NCBI GenBank assembly: GCA_032716605.1
Contig: CM064480.1
Location: 29,608,879 to 29,672,878 of the forward strand
Source of the DNA: Paralithodes platypus
Taxonomy: Eukaryota > Arthropoda > Malacostraca > Decapoda > Lithodidae
Direction of reading: 5' to 3'
DNA: 64,000 bases
Below, in pieces: positions 28,958 through 40,602 of the stretch. Position numbers and translations under genes: made by a program. How positions within the stretch are numbered: the first letter of the stretch is position 1; the number at the start of each line of letters is the position of its first letter. The notes beneath the pieces are model-generated. The model saw only the letters and a list, made by a program, of their open reading frames with translations. It was not told the origin of the DNA and did not search any database.

Positions 28958-29310
28958 TATTCAAAATATGCTATAGGGGTGCAATGCCTGGTGAGTTATC
29001 TGCTCAACAGGTGGCGTTGTGTGTGTGTAAGTGTGAGAGTCCGAGTGTAGGGGGTGAGACAGTGAAGCACGGGAACGAGGTGGCTTCAGAGATGGGGTCG
29101 TTTCGGGCCATGAGTGAGCACCGTGCCTTATGTGAAGGCAAGATGGCAGGTGCTCGTTGTACTCTACGTGCTTCACATGTCTCACTCCCTAGACTGGAAC
29201 AAGACCTCACAGGCTTCACTGTTCATTGTAAAGCAGTGAATGTTAAGGCTCTTAGCCTATGCCCGAGAGGAAGTAAGTTGGAATATAGAAAAAAAAACAA
29301 AAAAAAACAA
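28958..29310 (+). repeat. Retroposon-like repeat C, copy 1
   Basis: Starts TATTCAAAATATGCTATAGG, ends in an A-rich tail and a short TA run. It is about 97% identical to 34065-34398 on the other strand. Both copies hold an open frame of about 100 residues ([17 protein letters not shown].. ..CPRGSKLEYRKK). Eight base differences lie within this frame, five of them changing the residue, which gives no sign of protein constraint. Poly(A)-tailed repeats of this kind are usually mobilised by LINE machinery. Confidence 0.7.
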
Positions 29311-29577
29311 AATATATATATATTGTTACGTATCTTGACTTAGAAGTGGTTAAGTAAATAAATAAAGATAGCACAGTTAATATGAAAGTGTAGCAAACAG
29401 CTGAAGACCAATAGAACGTAAAATATTAAAGTTTGTTCTGCTGGGACAGTTATCCTTTATACTCTGATACACTTCAATTATATTTAATCAGGAAACTATT
29501 TGAAGTTACATTTAATGTTTAATAGGAAGTAGGCTATTAAATAAGAATATAAAAACTTGGTATGTAAGCAAGGGTTT
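29311..29577. other. No gene seen
   Basis: AT-rich sequence after the A-rich tail of repeat C; nothing recognised. Confidence 0.4.
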
Positions 29578-30023
29578 TTAACCCGTACAGCCCCAGCGAT
29601 GCGCCTGACGCGTCGGCGATGTATGTAACGCACAGCCCCAGAGACGCGCCTGGCGCGTCACCCTAATTGCGCAGACCGTAACCTCAGGTGTAGCCACTCA
29701 AGAGGGCTCAGATTTGTATGGGAACTGTGTACGTATCCCACGCAACCATGCCGATGGTTGAAAACTCTCAAAGTCCACGTGCGTGCGCGGGAGCGCGCAA
29801 TAACCTGGTTTTTTGGGGTAATTGCCTTCAATTTTATACTCTTGTAAAATACGTTTTCGGGGGCTCTGTAGGACCATTCTTTTAGCTTTTTGAGCGGTTT
29901 TTCATGGTTTTTCCTTCATTCCTAACCCATTCGCTATTGTTTCTGGAATAAAAAAAAAAATTGAAAACCGGCTGGGTTCAGGTGAACAAACATTACAAAA
30001 CTAGCCGGGGCTGGACGGGTTAA
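29578..30023. mobile_element. TTAA-target MITE, family D
   Basis: TTAA at 29578-29581 and 30020-30023 bracket CCCGTACAGCCCCAG at the left and CCGGGGCTGGACGGG at the right, a 15-base terminal inverted repeat with two mismatches. GCCCCGGCTAG near the right end (reverse complement) equals the left end of family C, so C and D share an ancestor or a transposase. Contains two GACGCG-rich subterminal repeats. No protein. Confidence 0.78.
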
Positions 30024-30529
30024 GTCATTATATAATTATAGTATAAAGCAATTATTAATCTTGATTATCAATAAAGTATTAAGATCTTTGTATATAATTA
30101 ATTTAAGTTTGTTAACCCTTTAAATATTGGTTTACTCTTTCTATTATCTCGGTATTCTCTTAGTTTATTATTATTCTCTCTTTTATATTTTATCTTATTT
30201 ATTCTTTTTGACTAAATAAAAATGGTAAGGAAATATTATAAAGTCACATATAAAATGGAATTGTATTTATAAACGTAATTAAGGTATTTTACAATTAATC
30301 AAAATAATAAGCAATGAAAGATATAAATTTCAGGATCGTTTTGCATACGTTCTGATTTCACTAAAGTAAAAATGAAAGCTTAGTAGGCTTAAGTAGACAA
30401 TACAATTGATAGGGCTTTTACAATGCCTATTACGAATAACAAATAACTTTACATAAAGTAAGGTAAGTATTAAACTTCTACAATGCTTAATTATGAATGA
30501 CAATAGCTTTACATCAAGTCAGTTAAGTA
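30024..30529. other. AT-rich, no gene seen
   Basis: Includes two similar stretches (TACAATGCCTATTACGAAT.. at 30420 and TACAATGCTTAATTATGAAT.. at 30480), a small tandem duplication of about 60 bases. Nothing else is recognised. Confidence 0.4.
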
Positions 30530-30759
30530 TTAACCCCTTCCGACATATGATGGGATTTTGAGCCTATTAGGGATACTTTAAAGCCTTTGTTACCAGGGGT
30601 ATTTAGAAACCTTTAGTTTAGTTACTTCAACCTCTGCAGTTGTCTTTGAGTTAGCTGTGGGCAGAAAACTAATTTTGGAGAGGTAATTATAAGTGAGAGA
30701 ACTCTATTTCTTATTGCTAATCTGGCAACCTCTGCATCATATGAGTCTGAAAGGGTTAA
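30530..30759. mobile_element. TTAA-target MITE, family E
   Basis: TTAA (30530-30533, 30756-30759) flanks CCCCTTCCGACATATGATG at the left and CATCATATGAGTCTGAAAGGG at the right, forming terminal inverted repeats of about 20 bases with few mismatches. 230 bases, non-coding. Confidence 0.72.
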
Positions 30760-31454
30760 CAGGTAAAGTAGTCATTATTCAATCACAAATCATCTCTGAA
30801 TCAAACCTTAATTCTAATCACCAAAATAATCCAACATATATGATTCTCCAATCACAAAATCTTAAATCAAATGAGTGTATGTTTCCGACATACCTCTGGT
30901 TAATTAACAGTCACGAATAATCCCTAACTAACGAGTAAGTGGTCGCTCCCGGACGCTTCTTAGCCTATAATGACACCTATCATACAAGCCTGTGAAGTCT
31001 GTCTAGTCTCCCCAACACAGTGCTCGTCTCCCCAGCTAGGAATGTACTAGTTTTAACTATCAAATCTCCGGCTTATATATCTTTTTCCGGAACAAGCTAA
31101 TCCAATCAGAAGTCAGGAAACAGGTGCCGCCACCAGTCAGAAGTCAGGAAACACGTCGACCAATTACAGGTGAGAAGAAGGTGTGGTGGTACAATGAGGG
31201 TAGATAGGGGGGAAGGAAGGCTGCTCACTACGTCACAGCGCCCCGCCCTTCACACGTAGTTTTGGCGGGAAAGCGAGGAATGCCAAGAATGCAGGATGTA
31301 GCCGGGCCGCTCTCTCCCTCTCTCTAGTCACGTAAGCAGGGTTGAGCCGTTGCCACGAGGTTGTAGTTGTAAAGTCACGTTCAACAGGTTGGTCTGGTCA
31401 CATGACATCCGGTCGGTACGGATGTTACAATATATATATATATATATATATATT
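30760..31454 (+). promoter_or_regulatory. GC-rich, promoter-like block with an E2F-type site
   Basis: A GC-rich stretch (about 31200-31330) contains GCGCCCCGCCC, a perfect E2F-type TTTGGCGGGAAA (31261-31272), and CCAATCAG upstream (31096) with a short direct duplication (CAGAAGTCAGGAAACA). No coding gene starts nearby on either strand, so it may be a retroelement promoter or chance. A (TA)n run (31428-31453) ends the block. Confidence 0.3.
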
Positions 31455-31704
31455 AGTGTAGCCAGGGAGGATATTTTCTTTCAGGCAGGTGAGATTAAAA
31501 TAATAGGCACAGTTTGCATTATTGAGTTTTTTATTGATACTCTCAATTTTTCGTACAGTTTTTCTGGTATTTTCAGGAAGTTGGTAAAGGAGGTTTGCAA
31601 ATGGTTCCGACGTTTCAATGGGCGCAGCCATCATTATCAAGGAGAAGTGAAGTTAGAAGGTGATAAGTCGAGTTTATATAGGCGATACAAGATCAAGAGA
31701 GGGT

Positions 31705-32226
31705 TTATTGTGCGCTAGCTGCACGCTGGTTGGCTAACCTATGACTAGCTCTGGTAGGCTGGCCGGACGCAGGAGTGGGCGGGGCCTCTGTGTCGTTCGT
31801 CTGCGTGTATGGAGGGGGCATTCCTGGGGGCATCATGGGTGGCCTCGCTGTGGAAGGGGATGCCGAGGGTAGGATCTGGCTGTATTCCGCTTGTGTGTTT
31901 AAAGTAGGTTGGTATGTTTGTATATATATAGCTTCAAGAATGAATAGGCGCCGTGAGTCTATTTCTTTATCAAGAATAGAGGTGTGTTTATCTAAGTCAG
32001 GTCTGGTGAGTTCCTGATGGTGTGAGGATGTGTGGTAGTGGTCCTTGATAGCTCCGGCTTGAAGGTGGAAGGTAAGGCGACGTGACAGACGAGTCCTTGT
32101 CAAACCGACATAAGTGTGAGGTCCACAGTCCTCACTGTTACAGGTGTGTCGGTATATGACATGGTCCTCTTGTGACGGTAGTACAGTACAGACAGGTAGT
32201 AGACGGCCAGTACAGTCTTTCCTCAT
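31705..32226 (-). pseudogene. GIY-YIG endonuclease domain of the inverted Penelope-2 arm
   Basis: Read on the minus strand it has PSQEDHVIYRHTC, CGPHTYVGLTRTRLSRR (the V-I-Y .. Y-V-G pair of the GIY-YIG fold), HYHTSSHHQELTRPDL, LEAIYIQTYQP and a Pro-rich, Ala/Arg tail ending at AASAQ. The RT part is absent. This domain nicks target DNA for primed insertion. The first 17 residues do not match the other arm, marking the recombination point. Confidence 0.8.
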
Positions 32227-33690
32227 CAGCTGACTTCCTGGAGATTTTAAGAGATGCCCCCTCTACTGACGACCATATCATCGCCTCCCTAGATGTAGAG
32301 AGTCTCTTTACCAACGTGCCTGTGGACCGCACCATTGAGCTCATCCTACATCGAGTCTACCACTGCCCAGACAACACGCCCTTAGACCTCCCAGAAACAG
32401 CCCTGAAGACGTTGCTGGAAATATGCACCAAAGAGGCGCCCTTCACCTGCCCGCGAGGTGACATGTATCAGCAGATTGATGGTGTGGCAATGGGTGGTCC
32501 CCTAGGAGTATTCTTTGCCAATTTTTACATGCGCACCATCGAAGAAGAGCTCCTGGCTACCAACCGCCCCTCCGTCTACTGCAGATATGTGGACGACATC
32601 TTCGTGCGTGTGAAGGACCCACAGGAGCTACGTGACCTTCAACAACGATTCATCGCCTCTTCCAGTCTAAACTTCACCTTCGAGGAGTCCTCTAACGGTC
32701 ATCTCCCCTTCTTTGATGTCCTCGTAAACAACAACAACACCTCAGGCTTTACCACCACTGTCTACAACAAACCCACCAACAACGGATTATGTCTCAACGG
32801 CGAAAGTGAATGCCCCCAGCGATATTTACGATCCACCATCGCCGCCTACGTCAGGAGAGCCCCATCACACTGCACCTCCTGGCGAGACACTCACAAGGAA
32901 CTCGAGAGGCTCACCCAGGTGCTTGTAAACAATGGGTACAGTAACTCGGACATCGCCCACACCATCAACAAACACCTTGAAACATGGTACAAAAACGACA
33001 TGCCTACTAATACAAACACTGAATACATAAACATTTACTATAAAAACCACATGTCCTCAGATCACAAGACAGACGAAAACATAATGAGAGACATTATCAG
33101 CAACAACGTTAAAACTACGAACCCTGACCAACACCTTAAACTCACCATATACTACAAATCGAGGAAAACATCACAACTAGTCATTCGCAACAGCCCGGCT
33201 ACCGCTAAGAAAACCGTCACAAGAGGACCATGTCATATACCGACACACCTGTAACAGTGAGGACTGTGGACCTCACACTTATGTCGGTTTGACAAGGACT
33301 CGTCTGTCACGTCGCCGTACCTTCCACCTTCAAGCCGGAGCTATCAAGGACCACTACCACACATCCTCACACCATCAGGAACTCACCAGACCCGACTTAG
33401 ATAAACACACCTCTATTCTTGATAAAGAAATAGACTCACGCCGCCTATTCATTCTTGAAGCTATATATATACAAACATACCAACCTACTTTAAACACACA
33501 AGCGGAATACAGCCAGATCCTACCCTCGGCACGCCCTTCCACAGCGAGGCCCCCCATGATGCCCCCAGGAATGCCCCCTCCACACACGCAGACGAACAAC
33601 ACAGAGGCCGGGGCGCCCACTCCTGCATCCGGCCAGCCTACCAGAGCTAGTCTTAGGTTAGCCAACCAGCGTGCAGCTAGCGCACAATAA
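32220..33690 (+). pseudogene. Penelope RT plus GIY-YIG endonuclease (5' truncated, one frameshift)
   Basis: The RT begins inside the domain (SADFLEILRDAP, IIASLDVESLFTNVP), then DGVAMGGPLGVFFANFYM and the catalytic CRYVDDIFVR, followed by the thumb and connector to 33250. Near the A-run 33210-33213 a one-base change throws the reading into a stop at 33252-33254, while the endonuclease continues in another frame as PSQEDHVIYRHTC..YVGLTRTRLS..LEAIYIQTYQP to 33690. The N-terminal RT part is missing. Confidence 0.84.
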
Positions 33691-33917
33691 ACCCTCTCTT
33701 GATCTTGTATCGCCTATATAAACTCGACTTCTCACCTTCTAACTTCACTTCTCCTTGATAATGATGGGTGCGCCAATTGAAACGTCGGAACCATTTGCAA
33801 ACCTCCTTTACCAACTTCCTGAAAATACCAGAAAAACTGTACGAAAAATTGAGAGTATCAATAAAAAATTCAAAAATGCAAACTGTGCCTATTATTTTAA
33901 TCTCACCTGCCTGAAAG

Positions 33918-34395
<478 letters not shown>

Positions 34396-34398
<3 letters not shown>

Positions 34399-34424
34399 TA
34401 TATATATATATATATATATATACC

Positions 34425-34497
<73 letters not shown>
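34396..34497. repeat. (TA)n microsatellite
   Basis: About 48 TA units interrupted by ACCGG, between repeat C and the inverted arm of Penelope element 1. Confidence 0.92.
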
Positions 34498-34500
<3 letters not shown>

Positions 34501-34718
34501 TCACAAGGAAAAGGAGAACCAGCTAGTAGCGAACATCTTATCGTTATTGGTTACCAAACGTTTCGGAGAAAACAGTCTCCATCTTCAGTGACTCTAAAAT
34601 AAATGAAAGTTTACATAAGAAACAAAACAAATAATTACCTATGGATATGAAATATTAAACAGTAAGGTTCGAATGAATATGAACCGAAAACAGCTAAACA
34701 TAATAAAAAAACGATGTA

Positions 34719-35321
34719 TTAACCCGGGAACGGCAAGGGGGGGGGGGTAATGAACTAGCTCCCCATGGGCGAGCATATGGGCTCCATTCAGGCATATAAT
34801 CGTCATTTTACGATAAATATCGTTATTACCTATTCATATGAGCCTATTTTACCTTCACTATGAAGATAGTAACCTGTAACAACAATCAAACCAGTGAAAA
34901 TATCATTTTTCTGGTCAAAATCGCGAATATAGATGAACCAGCCCATTGATGAATGTTGGAGAAAATTGAGGCAACCCCTCCCTCCACGAGGCCTCAAGCC
35001 ACACTGAGCCTACTCATACACACACTCGCTTGTGTAACACACCTGCTAGGCACGTAAGCACATCCCCCACACAGTTTGCTAATGTTAGCACAAAAATATA
35101 CCAACAAATTAGGGGATAACAGGGAAAATAGGTGATAATTGAAGGGGGAGGGGAAAGGGAGGAAGGAGGGGATGTGGAGGAGTGATATGCGGTATAGGGA
35201 AAAAAAAAAAAAAACATTGTTTAGTGCTGTTTAAATGGTATTTTTAGGCCTCCCTCTTAAGAGCTTTGCCGCCGTCGCCCAGTAAAACCTCTTAAGAGCT
35301 TTGCCGCCGTTTACGGGTTAA
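34719..35321 (-). mobile_element. TTAA-target MITE, family A, copy 2 (empty site visible)
   Basis: TTAA 34719-34722 and 35318-35321 flank CCCGGGAACGGC at the left and GCCGCCGTTTACGGG at the right. The uninterrupted version of the same site is present in the right Penelope arm as GTTCTCTTAATACATCG (TTAA 36381-36384), a single TTAA. This directly shows target duplication and the exact borders of the element. It carries the conserved AGGCTCATATG-like block and the CT-rich stretch of the family. Confidence 0.88.
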
Positions 35322-35556
35322 GAGAACAGCGTTAAGCTAAACTTAAACAAAAAAATAATAAGAGAGGGTATACAATAAAGTACGAACAGAAAATGGACGG
35401 ATATATACCGAGTGAAAAGCGGTGTTGCAGTGGCCGTGTTGTTCAGGCTAGGCTTTAATTTATTTATATAGATAGATTCTGAGGTGATAAGGTCACAGCG
35501 TGAATGGCATGTGGTTAGTATCTGGAAGTCTGTGGAAGAGAAAGGGAGATCAAACT

Positions 35557-36297
35557 TTTACCGGTCTAGGTACAAATTTCTTAAGTTTCATACCTCTTAA
35601 ATATAAAACCAACAGTATCATGACTCTTCTTAACAGAGCATACAATTCCTGTTCATCTTGGCTTTCGTTTCACTCTGAAACCTGTTTCCTTCTTAACTTC
35701 TTTACTAATAATAAATACCCCACTCATATGTTTAACAAATTTCTGAACCATTTTCTTAACTCTAAGCTCTGCCCACCCACCCCAGTTCAACCTGTACAAA
35801 AAGACACTAGATATTTTAAACTCCCATATTTAGGGCCACTTAGCTATGAAATTAGGAAATCCCTCCACAAAACTCTTCGCAACTGCTACCCACATATTAA
35901 TTTCAAATTCGTTTTTACTAATAATAACACTATAGGAAATGTCCTCAAAGATACTTCTTCTCTTCCTATGAACCTCCATTCCTATGTGGTTTACCAGTTC
36001 ACCTATTCTAGCTGTACTGCTAGATACGTGGGTTCCACCTCACGTTGGTTGCTTCACCGTATCCGGGAGCACCAAGGTAAATCCATTTGAACAGGCAGGT
36101 TGATTTCTAAGCCTTCCACTTCTGCTATCCGCGATCACTCTCACCAGTTTGATCTCCCTTTCTCTTCCACAGACTTCCAGATACTAACCACATGCCATTC
36201 ACGCTGTGACATTATCACCTCAGAATCTATCTATATAAATAAATTAAAGCCTAGCCTGAACAACACGGCCACTGCAACACCGCTTTTCACTCAGTAA
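35557..36297 (+). pseudogene. Penelope connector and GIY-YIG endonuclease (in-frame stop)
   Basis: The frame has TGLGTNFLSFIPLKYKTN and HSETCFLLNFFTNNKYP (connector after RT), then LHSYVVYQFTYSSCTARYVG (GIY-YIG), LHRIREHQGKSI and a TGA at 36088-36090; it continues in the same frame as TGRLISKPSTSAIRDHSH, ITSESIYINKLKPSLN to 36297. The stop is one C-to-T step from CGA. The RT catalytic domain is absent because of 5' truncation. Confidence 0.82.
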
Positions 36298-36605
36298 ATA
36301 TCCGTCCATTTTCTGTTCGTACTTTATTGTATACCCTCTCTTATTATTTTTTTGTTTAAGTTTAGCTTAACGCTGTTCTCTTAATACATCGTTTTTTGTA
36401 TTATGTTTAGCTGTTTTCGGTTCATATTCATTCGAACCTTACTGCTTGATATTTCATATCCATAGGTAATTATTTGTTTTGTTTCTTATGTAAACTTTCA
36501 TTTATTTTAGATTCACTGAAGATGGAGACTGTTTTCTCCGAAACGTTTGGTAACCAATAAAGATAAGATGTTTGCTACTAGCTGGTTCTCCTTTTCCTTG
36601 TGAGA

Positions 36606-36641
36606 CTTCGATTCCCAAGAGGAAGCTCCATTGCAGAAATT

Positions 36642-36672
<31 letters not shown>

Positions 36673-38310
36673 TTGTCACGTCCTCTCACAATGAGGGCTC
36701 GACTTGCTCGGGTCAACTTCTGCACCACTTGTTGCACATCCTAAGGGGTTTCCTTCTCCTTCATGCTAGGTGCTTCATCTTCCTCTTTCCATTCAGCAGG
36801 GTTGTAGTTAGGTCAGTCTTCCACTCCTCCTCCAGTTGCAGGAAATAGGCATTAGGGAATAGGGTGATCAGCCCTTTCAGGTCTTGCAGTTCCCCGTACA
36901 TACTAGGTGGCGGATGAGGGTAAGTATTTACAATATGTACTTTTCTTCCACTTTTCGAAAGGTCATATTTTTGGCGCAATTCCTGTGCCACAGATAGGTC
37001 GATTTTAACCCCCTCACATAAAGGGGATTAACACGTCTGATTTCTCGACCAAGTTTTGATTGTAACTTTATCTGTTGCATGACTATTGTTTACTGGTATC
37101 GTTGATTGAACTAATGTTTTTTTTTTTTTTTTTGAGATTCAGGTGACTGATCTTATCACAGTTCATTCAGAAGCTGGCATACATGTTTAACCATAACCTT
37201 TGACTAATTATTACATGCATAAATAAATATATATATGGTCACTTCCAGCAGATATGTCAGCTGTAAGTGTTTGTTTTAACTTGTATAATTCACGAGGTCT
37301 ATTGTGCAGGGCCTTGGGAGAGGCTAGTTGCTGGCTATCCCTCTTCCTATCTTCCCTCGTGGCTAGCAGGACGGCGCCTGTAGCCTGTGTGGCCGGTTGA
37401 CTAGTACTATAATTAATTAGTTTATTTAGCCTTTGTGCAATTATTTTGTTTATCATAAGTTTACACAATGTTGTCTTATGTTTTACTTTATTACTTTGTA
37501 TTGCTAGTGAGAGCCCAGGCTGCCTAGTTAATTGTATGTTCTGGCGATGCCTGGCGCTCCCCGTTTCCCTCCCTCGCTTGGCTGTGGCCTGTGGGCCGCG
37601 AGAGCTTACTTCAGTCTGACCCTCGCTATGACAACATCACTGTCTGGTGTTGTTAAGCTTGCTTCCTTTTGTTTCCCTTAAAGGTGAATCCAGGGATGAA
37701 ACCTATTCAAACTACAATGTCCATTGGGATCTGCTTGGTTTTAGGTACATGATACTGAAGAACTTTCATCAATTTGTTTTAACAATATAGAAATATAGCT
37801 TATCTAAGTTATTTTATGTGGCGCAAACTGGCGTGTTTACCATGACGTCACTTTGTGCAATGGCGAGAACTCTCGACATGGGAAATGGGTGAATCTGTGT
37901 TTTTTTTTATTTGAGAAACTCTTATAATTTGTATGCATGTTTACAGCTCAACATTTGGCTTCACCACTGTCTGGTCAAGGGACTGCGATATATAAATTGA
38001 ACAGAAAACGATATTATCATTACGAAATAGGCCTTAGAACCGAGCTCCCTCAACTCTGGACCAGGTTAAACATGCATAAACACTGCATGTATGTTTATTG
38101 CTGGCGAGCTGGGATTATTTCTTGATGTGCACCACATCATCAGGACGTTGGTCGATCTTTTGCAGAGCTAGAGTATTGAATTGAAAGGTATTAATTACGA
38201 AAAACAGACCTCACTGTTCAGGACCGCATATTTTGTTTACAAACGGCTCCTCTGCACAATGGCGCCACTCCAGCTGGCCGAAAATGCCAATTCATCACCA
38301 ACGACTATAT
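36606..38310. other. Intron sequence with one unexplained minus-strand frame
   Basis: After a short (TA)n run (36638-36672) there is an open minus-strand stretch, 37020-36761, reading IDLSVAQELRQKYDL, NTYPHPPPSMYGELQDLKG and LQLEEEWKTDLTTTLLNG. Its composition looks protein-like, but I do not recognise the family and no splice sites convince me. A second frame (37468-37211) is less protein-like. The rest is AT-rich without recognised features. Confidence 0.35.
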
Positions 38311-39033
38311 ATTATTATGTTCCTTCCAACAACCAACTATACTCCTAAAATCGATTAATGAAATTTACAAACACATGTGGCAGTCCGTGGATTCGAATCC
38401 AGGATGCTCACACCGAAAATCAACACCTTATGCATCGCACCACGTAGACAGTTAAAGAATGGTGGACACTGCCTACGATTTATTATGCAACTTCGAATCC
38501 TGCATATCAATCTAAGCATGTACACACATCCCAACTGCAACTCACGTAGGCTATGCATATGTGAATGGAAAGAGCAATTAATGGGGCCTTAACCACTAGG
38601 GAAGTCCTCTCGATAAATTACCCCTGAACCAATATCAATTATTATGTTCCTTCCAACAACCAACTATACTCCTAAAATCGATTAATGAAATTTACAAACA
38701 CATGTGGCAGTCCGTGGATTCGAATCCAGGATGCTCACACCGAAAATCAACACCTTATGCATCGCACCACGTAGACAGTTAAAGAATGGTGGACACTGCC
38801 TACGATTTATTATGCAACTTCGAATCCTGCATATCAATCTAAGCATGTACACACATCCCAACTGCAACTCACGTAGGCTATGCATATGTGAATGGAAAGA
38901 GCAATTAATGGGGGCCTTAACCACTAGGGAAGTCCTCTCGATAAATTACCCCTGAACCAATATCAATTATTATGTTCCTTCCAACAACCAACTATACTCC
39001 TAAAATCGATTAATGAAATTTACAAACACATGT
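38311..39033. repeat. 327-base tandem repeat with a tRNA-like motif
   Basis: Units start ATTATTATGTTCC at 38311, 38638 and 38966 (period 327-328); two are complete and the third stops near 39033. Units 1 and 2 differ by one inserted G. Each complete unit contains GGATTCGAATCC (38389-38400 in unit 1), a palindromic B-box-like motif; on the minus strand a TGGTGCGATGCATAAGG A-box-like stretch precedes it at roughly tRNA spacing. Near identity of the units indicates a recent duplication. Confidence 0.88.
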
Positions 39034-40104
39034 ATCAGTATTTTGTTCTGGAGTTTAATGGAATTATATCGATATTGCCCATATACATATTACAGTATAT
39101 TCATGTAAAGTTATGACCTTGCATTAATCTTCGTTTTTTCGTTCATCCCTGTAGTTCACCTTTAAATACCGCATTTATCTATTTTGTTTCTTAGTAGATC
39201 GAAGCAGAGCAGGGCTGGAGTCATATTAAGCATATTGTTTTTGTTTTAATCTTAGTAGTTTAATTACTAGAGTTTATTTAGTTTACACTGCATTCCTTCC
39301 TCTGGCAAATATAGATTATAAGCTTCACACTGTTCTTCCATGTTCTTTTCCATTATTCTGCTGCATTGTTTTACCATTATTAGATGTGCATATTATTCAT
39401 GGTTGATATCACTGGGGGGATTGGGTGGCTGGACTGTTTATCTCTGTTTTTGTCAGGCCTTTGAGTACTGAGGTTGCTGGGTGTGTGATATGGTAGGCTA
39501 AGCCTTTTTCCACCACACAGCATCCTTTGACTTGGGTCTTATCCAATCCTTTATTGGGTGGCAGCCAGCCTCCAACTTCCTCAGGATATCAACCCTTGTG
39601 CCTTGTTTAGTTTTTAGCAGCAATACAGTCGGTGCAGTCAGGGACTAGGGGTGGAGCCTGTTACTAGGTGAGGTTGTCCCCATTGCACTCGTTTGTATTG
39701 AGCTAACCCCAGATGATGTTGTAAGGGTTAAGTCATTAAAGTTGTTTACCCCTTACAACACCACCGCCATGCTGTGCTGAAGAGAGCCACTCGGTGTATT
39801 ATTAGAACATAGGCTAGGGATAATAGGCTTGGCACAGAGGTTTATTGCACTGGACTTTACATGGGTTTTTGCTCTGTATTGTTCTCAATTCCTAAGCGAT
39901 TGGGTATGATATAGATTGTTCTGGGAGTCTAGTAGTGGTATGGTTAGGTAATATTTGGGCAGTTTAGAATAACCTTAGAAGTTATCTTGCATACTACACG
40001 CACTGTGAACTAGACTCGGGGACAATAGATATTTTTATGTCTCCTTGTTACTGCTTTACTAGAGCAAAGAGGAAGATAAAAAAAATTTGCCCGGCTCCCC
40101 TCGT

Positions 40105-40146
<42 letters not shown>

Positions 40147-40300
40147 TTTCCTTTTGTAATTGCGAATTATAACACCCCTCAAAAATATTGTAAACATTTA
40201 AGTGTTCATTATTTCCAGATTTACACACATAATGTCCATTTACTTAACTTTAAATAGTATGAACACCCATTCCCCCCCCCCCCCGCCCCCTCCCCCCTAG
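39034..40300. other. No gene seen before exon B
   Basis: T-rich intron sequence with a (TA)n run at 40109-40142, a repeated GTTACTAGG/GGGTTAAGTC segment near 39660-39740 and C-runs at 40271-40297. No coding region is recognised. Confidence 0.4.
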
Positions 40301-40538
40301 TTTCCTGATGGCCATCCTGGTTTTGATTATAAGGTATGGAAACACTATATTAATGACAATATTAATCACCTCTCTCTCTCTCTCTCTCCCAGTTACACCT
40401 TACAATTGCCATCTTCAGGTTTCCTGATGGCCATCCTGGTTTTGATTATAAGGTATGGAAACACTATATTAATGACAATATTAATCACCTCTCTCTCTCT
40501 CTCTCTCCCAGTTACACCTTACAATTGCCATCTTCAGG
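40301..40538 (+). repeat. 119-base tandem duplication covering the exon B acceptor
   Basis: Units 40301-40419 and 40420-40538 are nearly identical and each contains the (CT)n polypyrimidine tract, the CCCAG acceptor and the first 27 bases of exon B (TTACACCTTACAATTGCC...). In the first unit the coding sequence then runs into TTTCCTGATGGCC instead of TTCTTCGGGGCC, so only the second acceptor leads into the full exon. Confidence 0.88.
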
Positions 40539-40602
40539 TTTCTTCGGGGCCCAGCTACCCAATGGATCCTGGACGGGAGTCATTGGAATGGTGGCAAGAG
40601 GT
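40512..40602 (+). CDS. Ionotropic-receptor-like exon B (ligand-binding lobe)
   Basis: A 91-base exon after CTCTCTCTCTCCCAG, ending at the donor GTAAGT (40603-40608). Its first T completes the codon left by exon A; the remaining 30 codons start YTLQLPSSGFFG and end QLPNGSWTGVIGMVARG. The pattern Y-x-L..P..G..G..L-x-N-G-S-W-x-G-(M/V)-(I/V)-G-M-V is the hallmark of the S1 lobe of arthropod ionotropic receptors, where the next exon (phase 0) would begin with the acidic E-A-D-L-A region. No such next exon is recognised in the window. Downstream exons may lie beyond 64000. Confidence 0.78.

Larger units (their letters stand above)
34498..36605 (+). mobile_element. Penelope-like element 1 with inverted 3' copy
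   Basis: The right arm (35557-36605, + strand) is the 3' part of a Penelope element; the left arm (34498-35556) is its reverse complement, from CTCACAAGGAAAAGGAG through GAAACGTTTGG to the junction at GAGATCAAAC (35546-35556). The left arm is interrupted by a family A MITE (34719-35321). The 3' segment with CGAAACGTTTGGTAACCAATAA is typical of Penelope ends. Confidence 0.84.
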
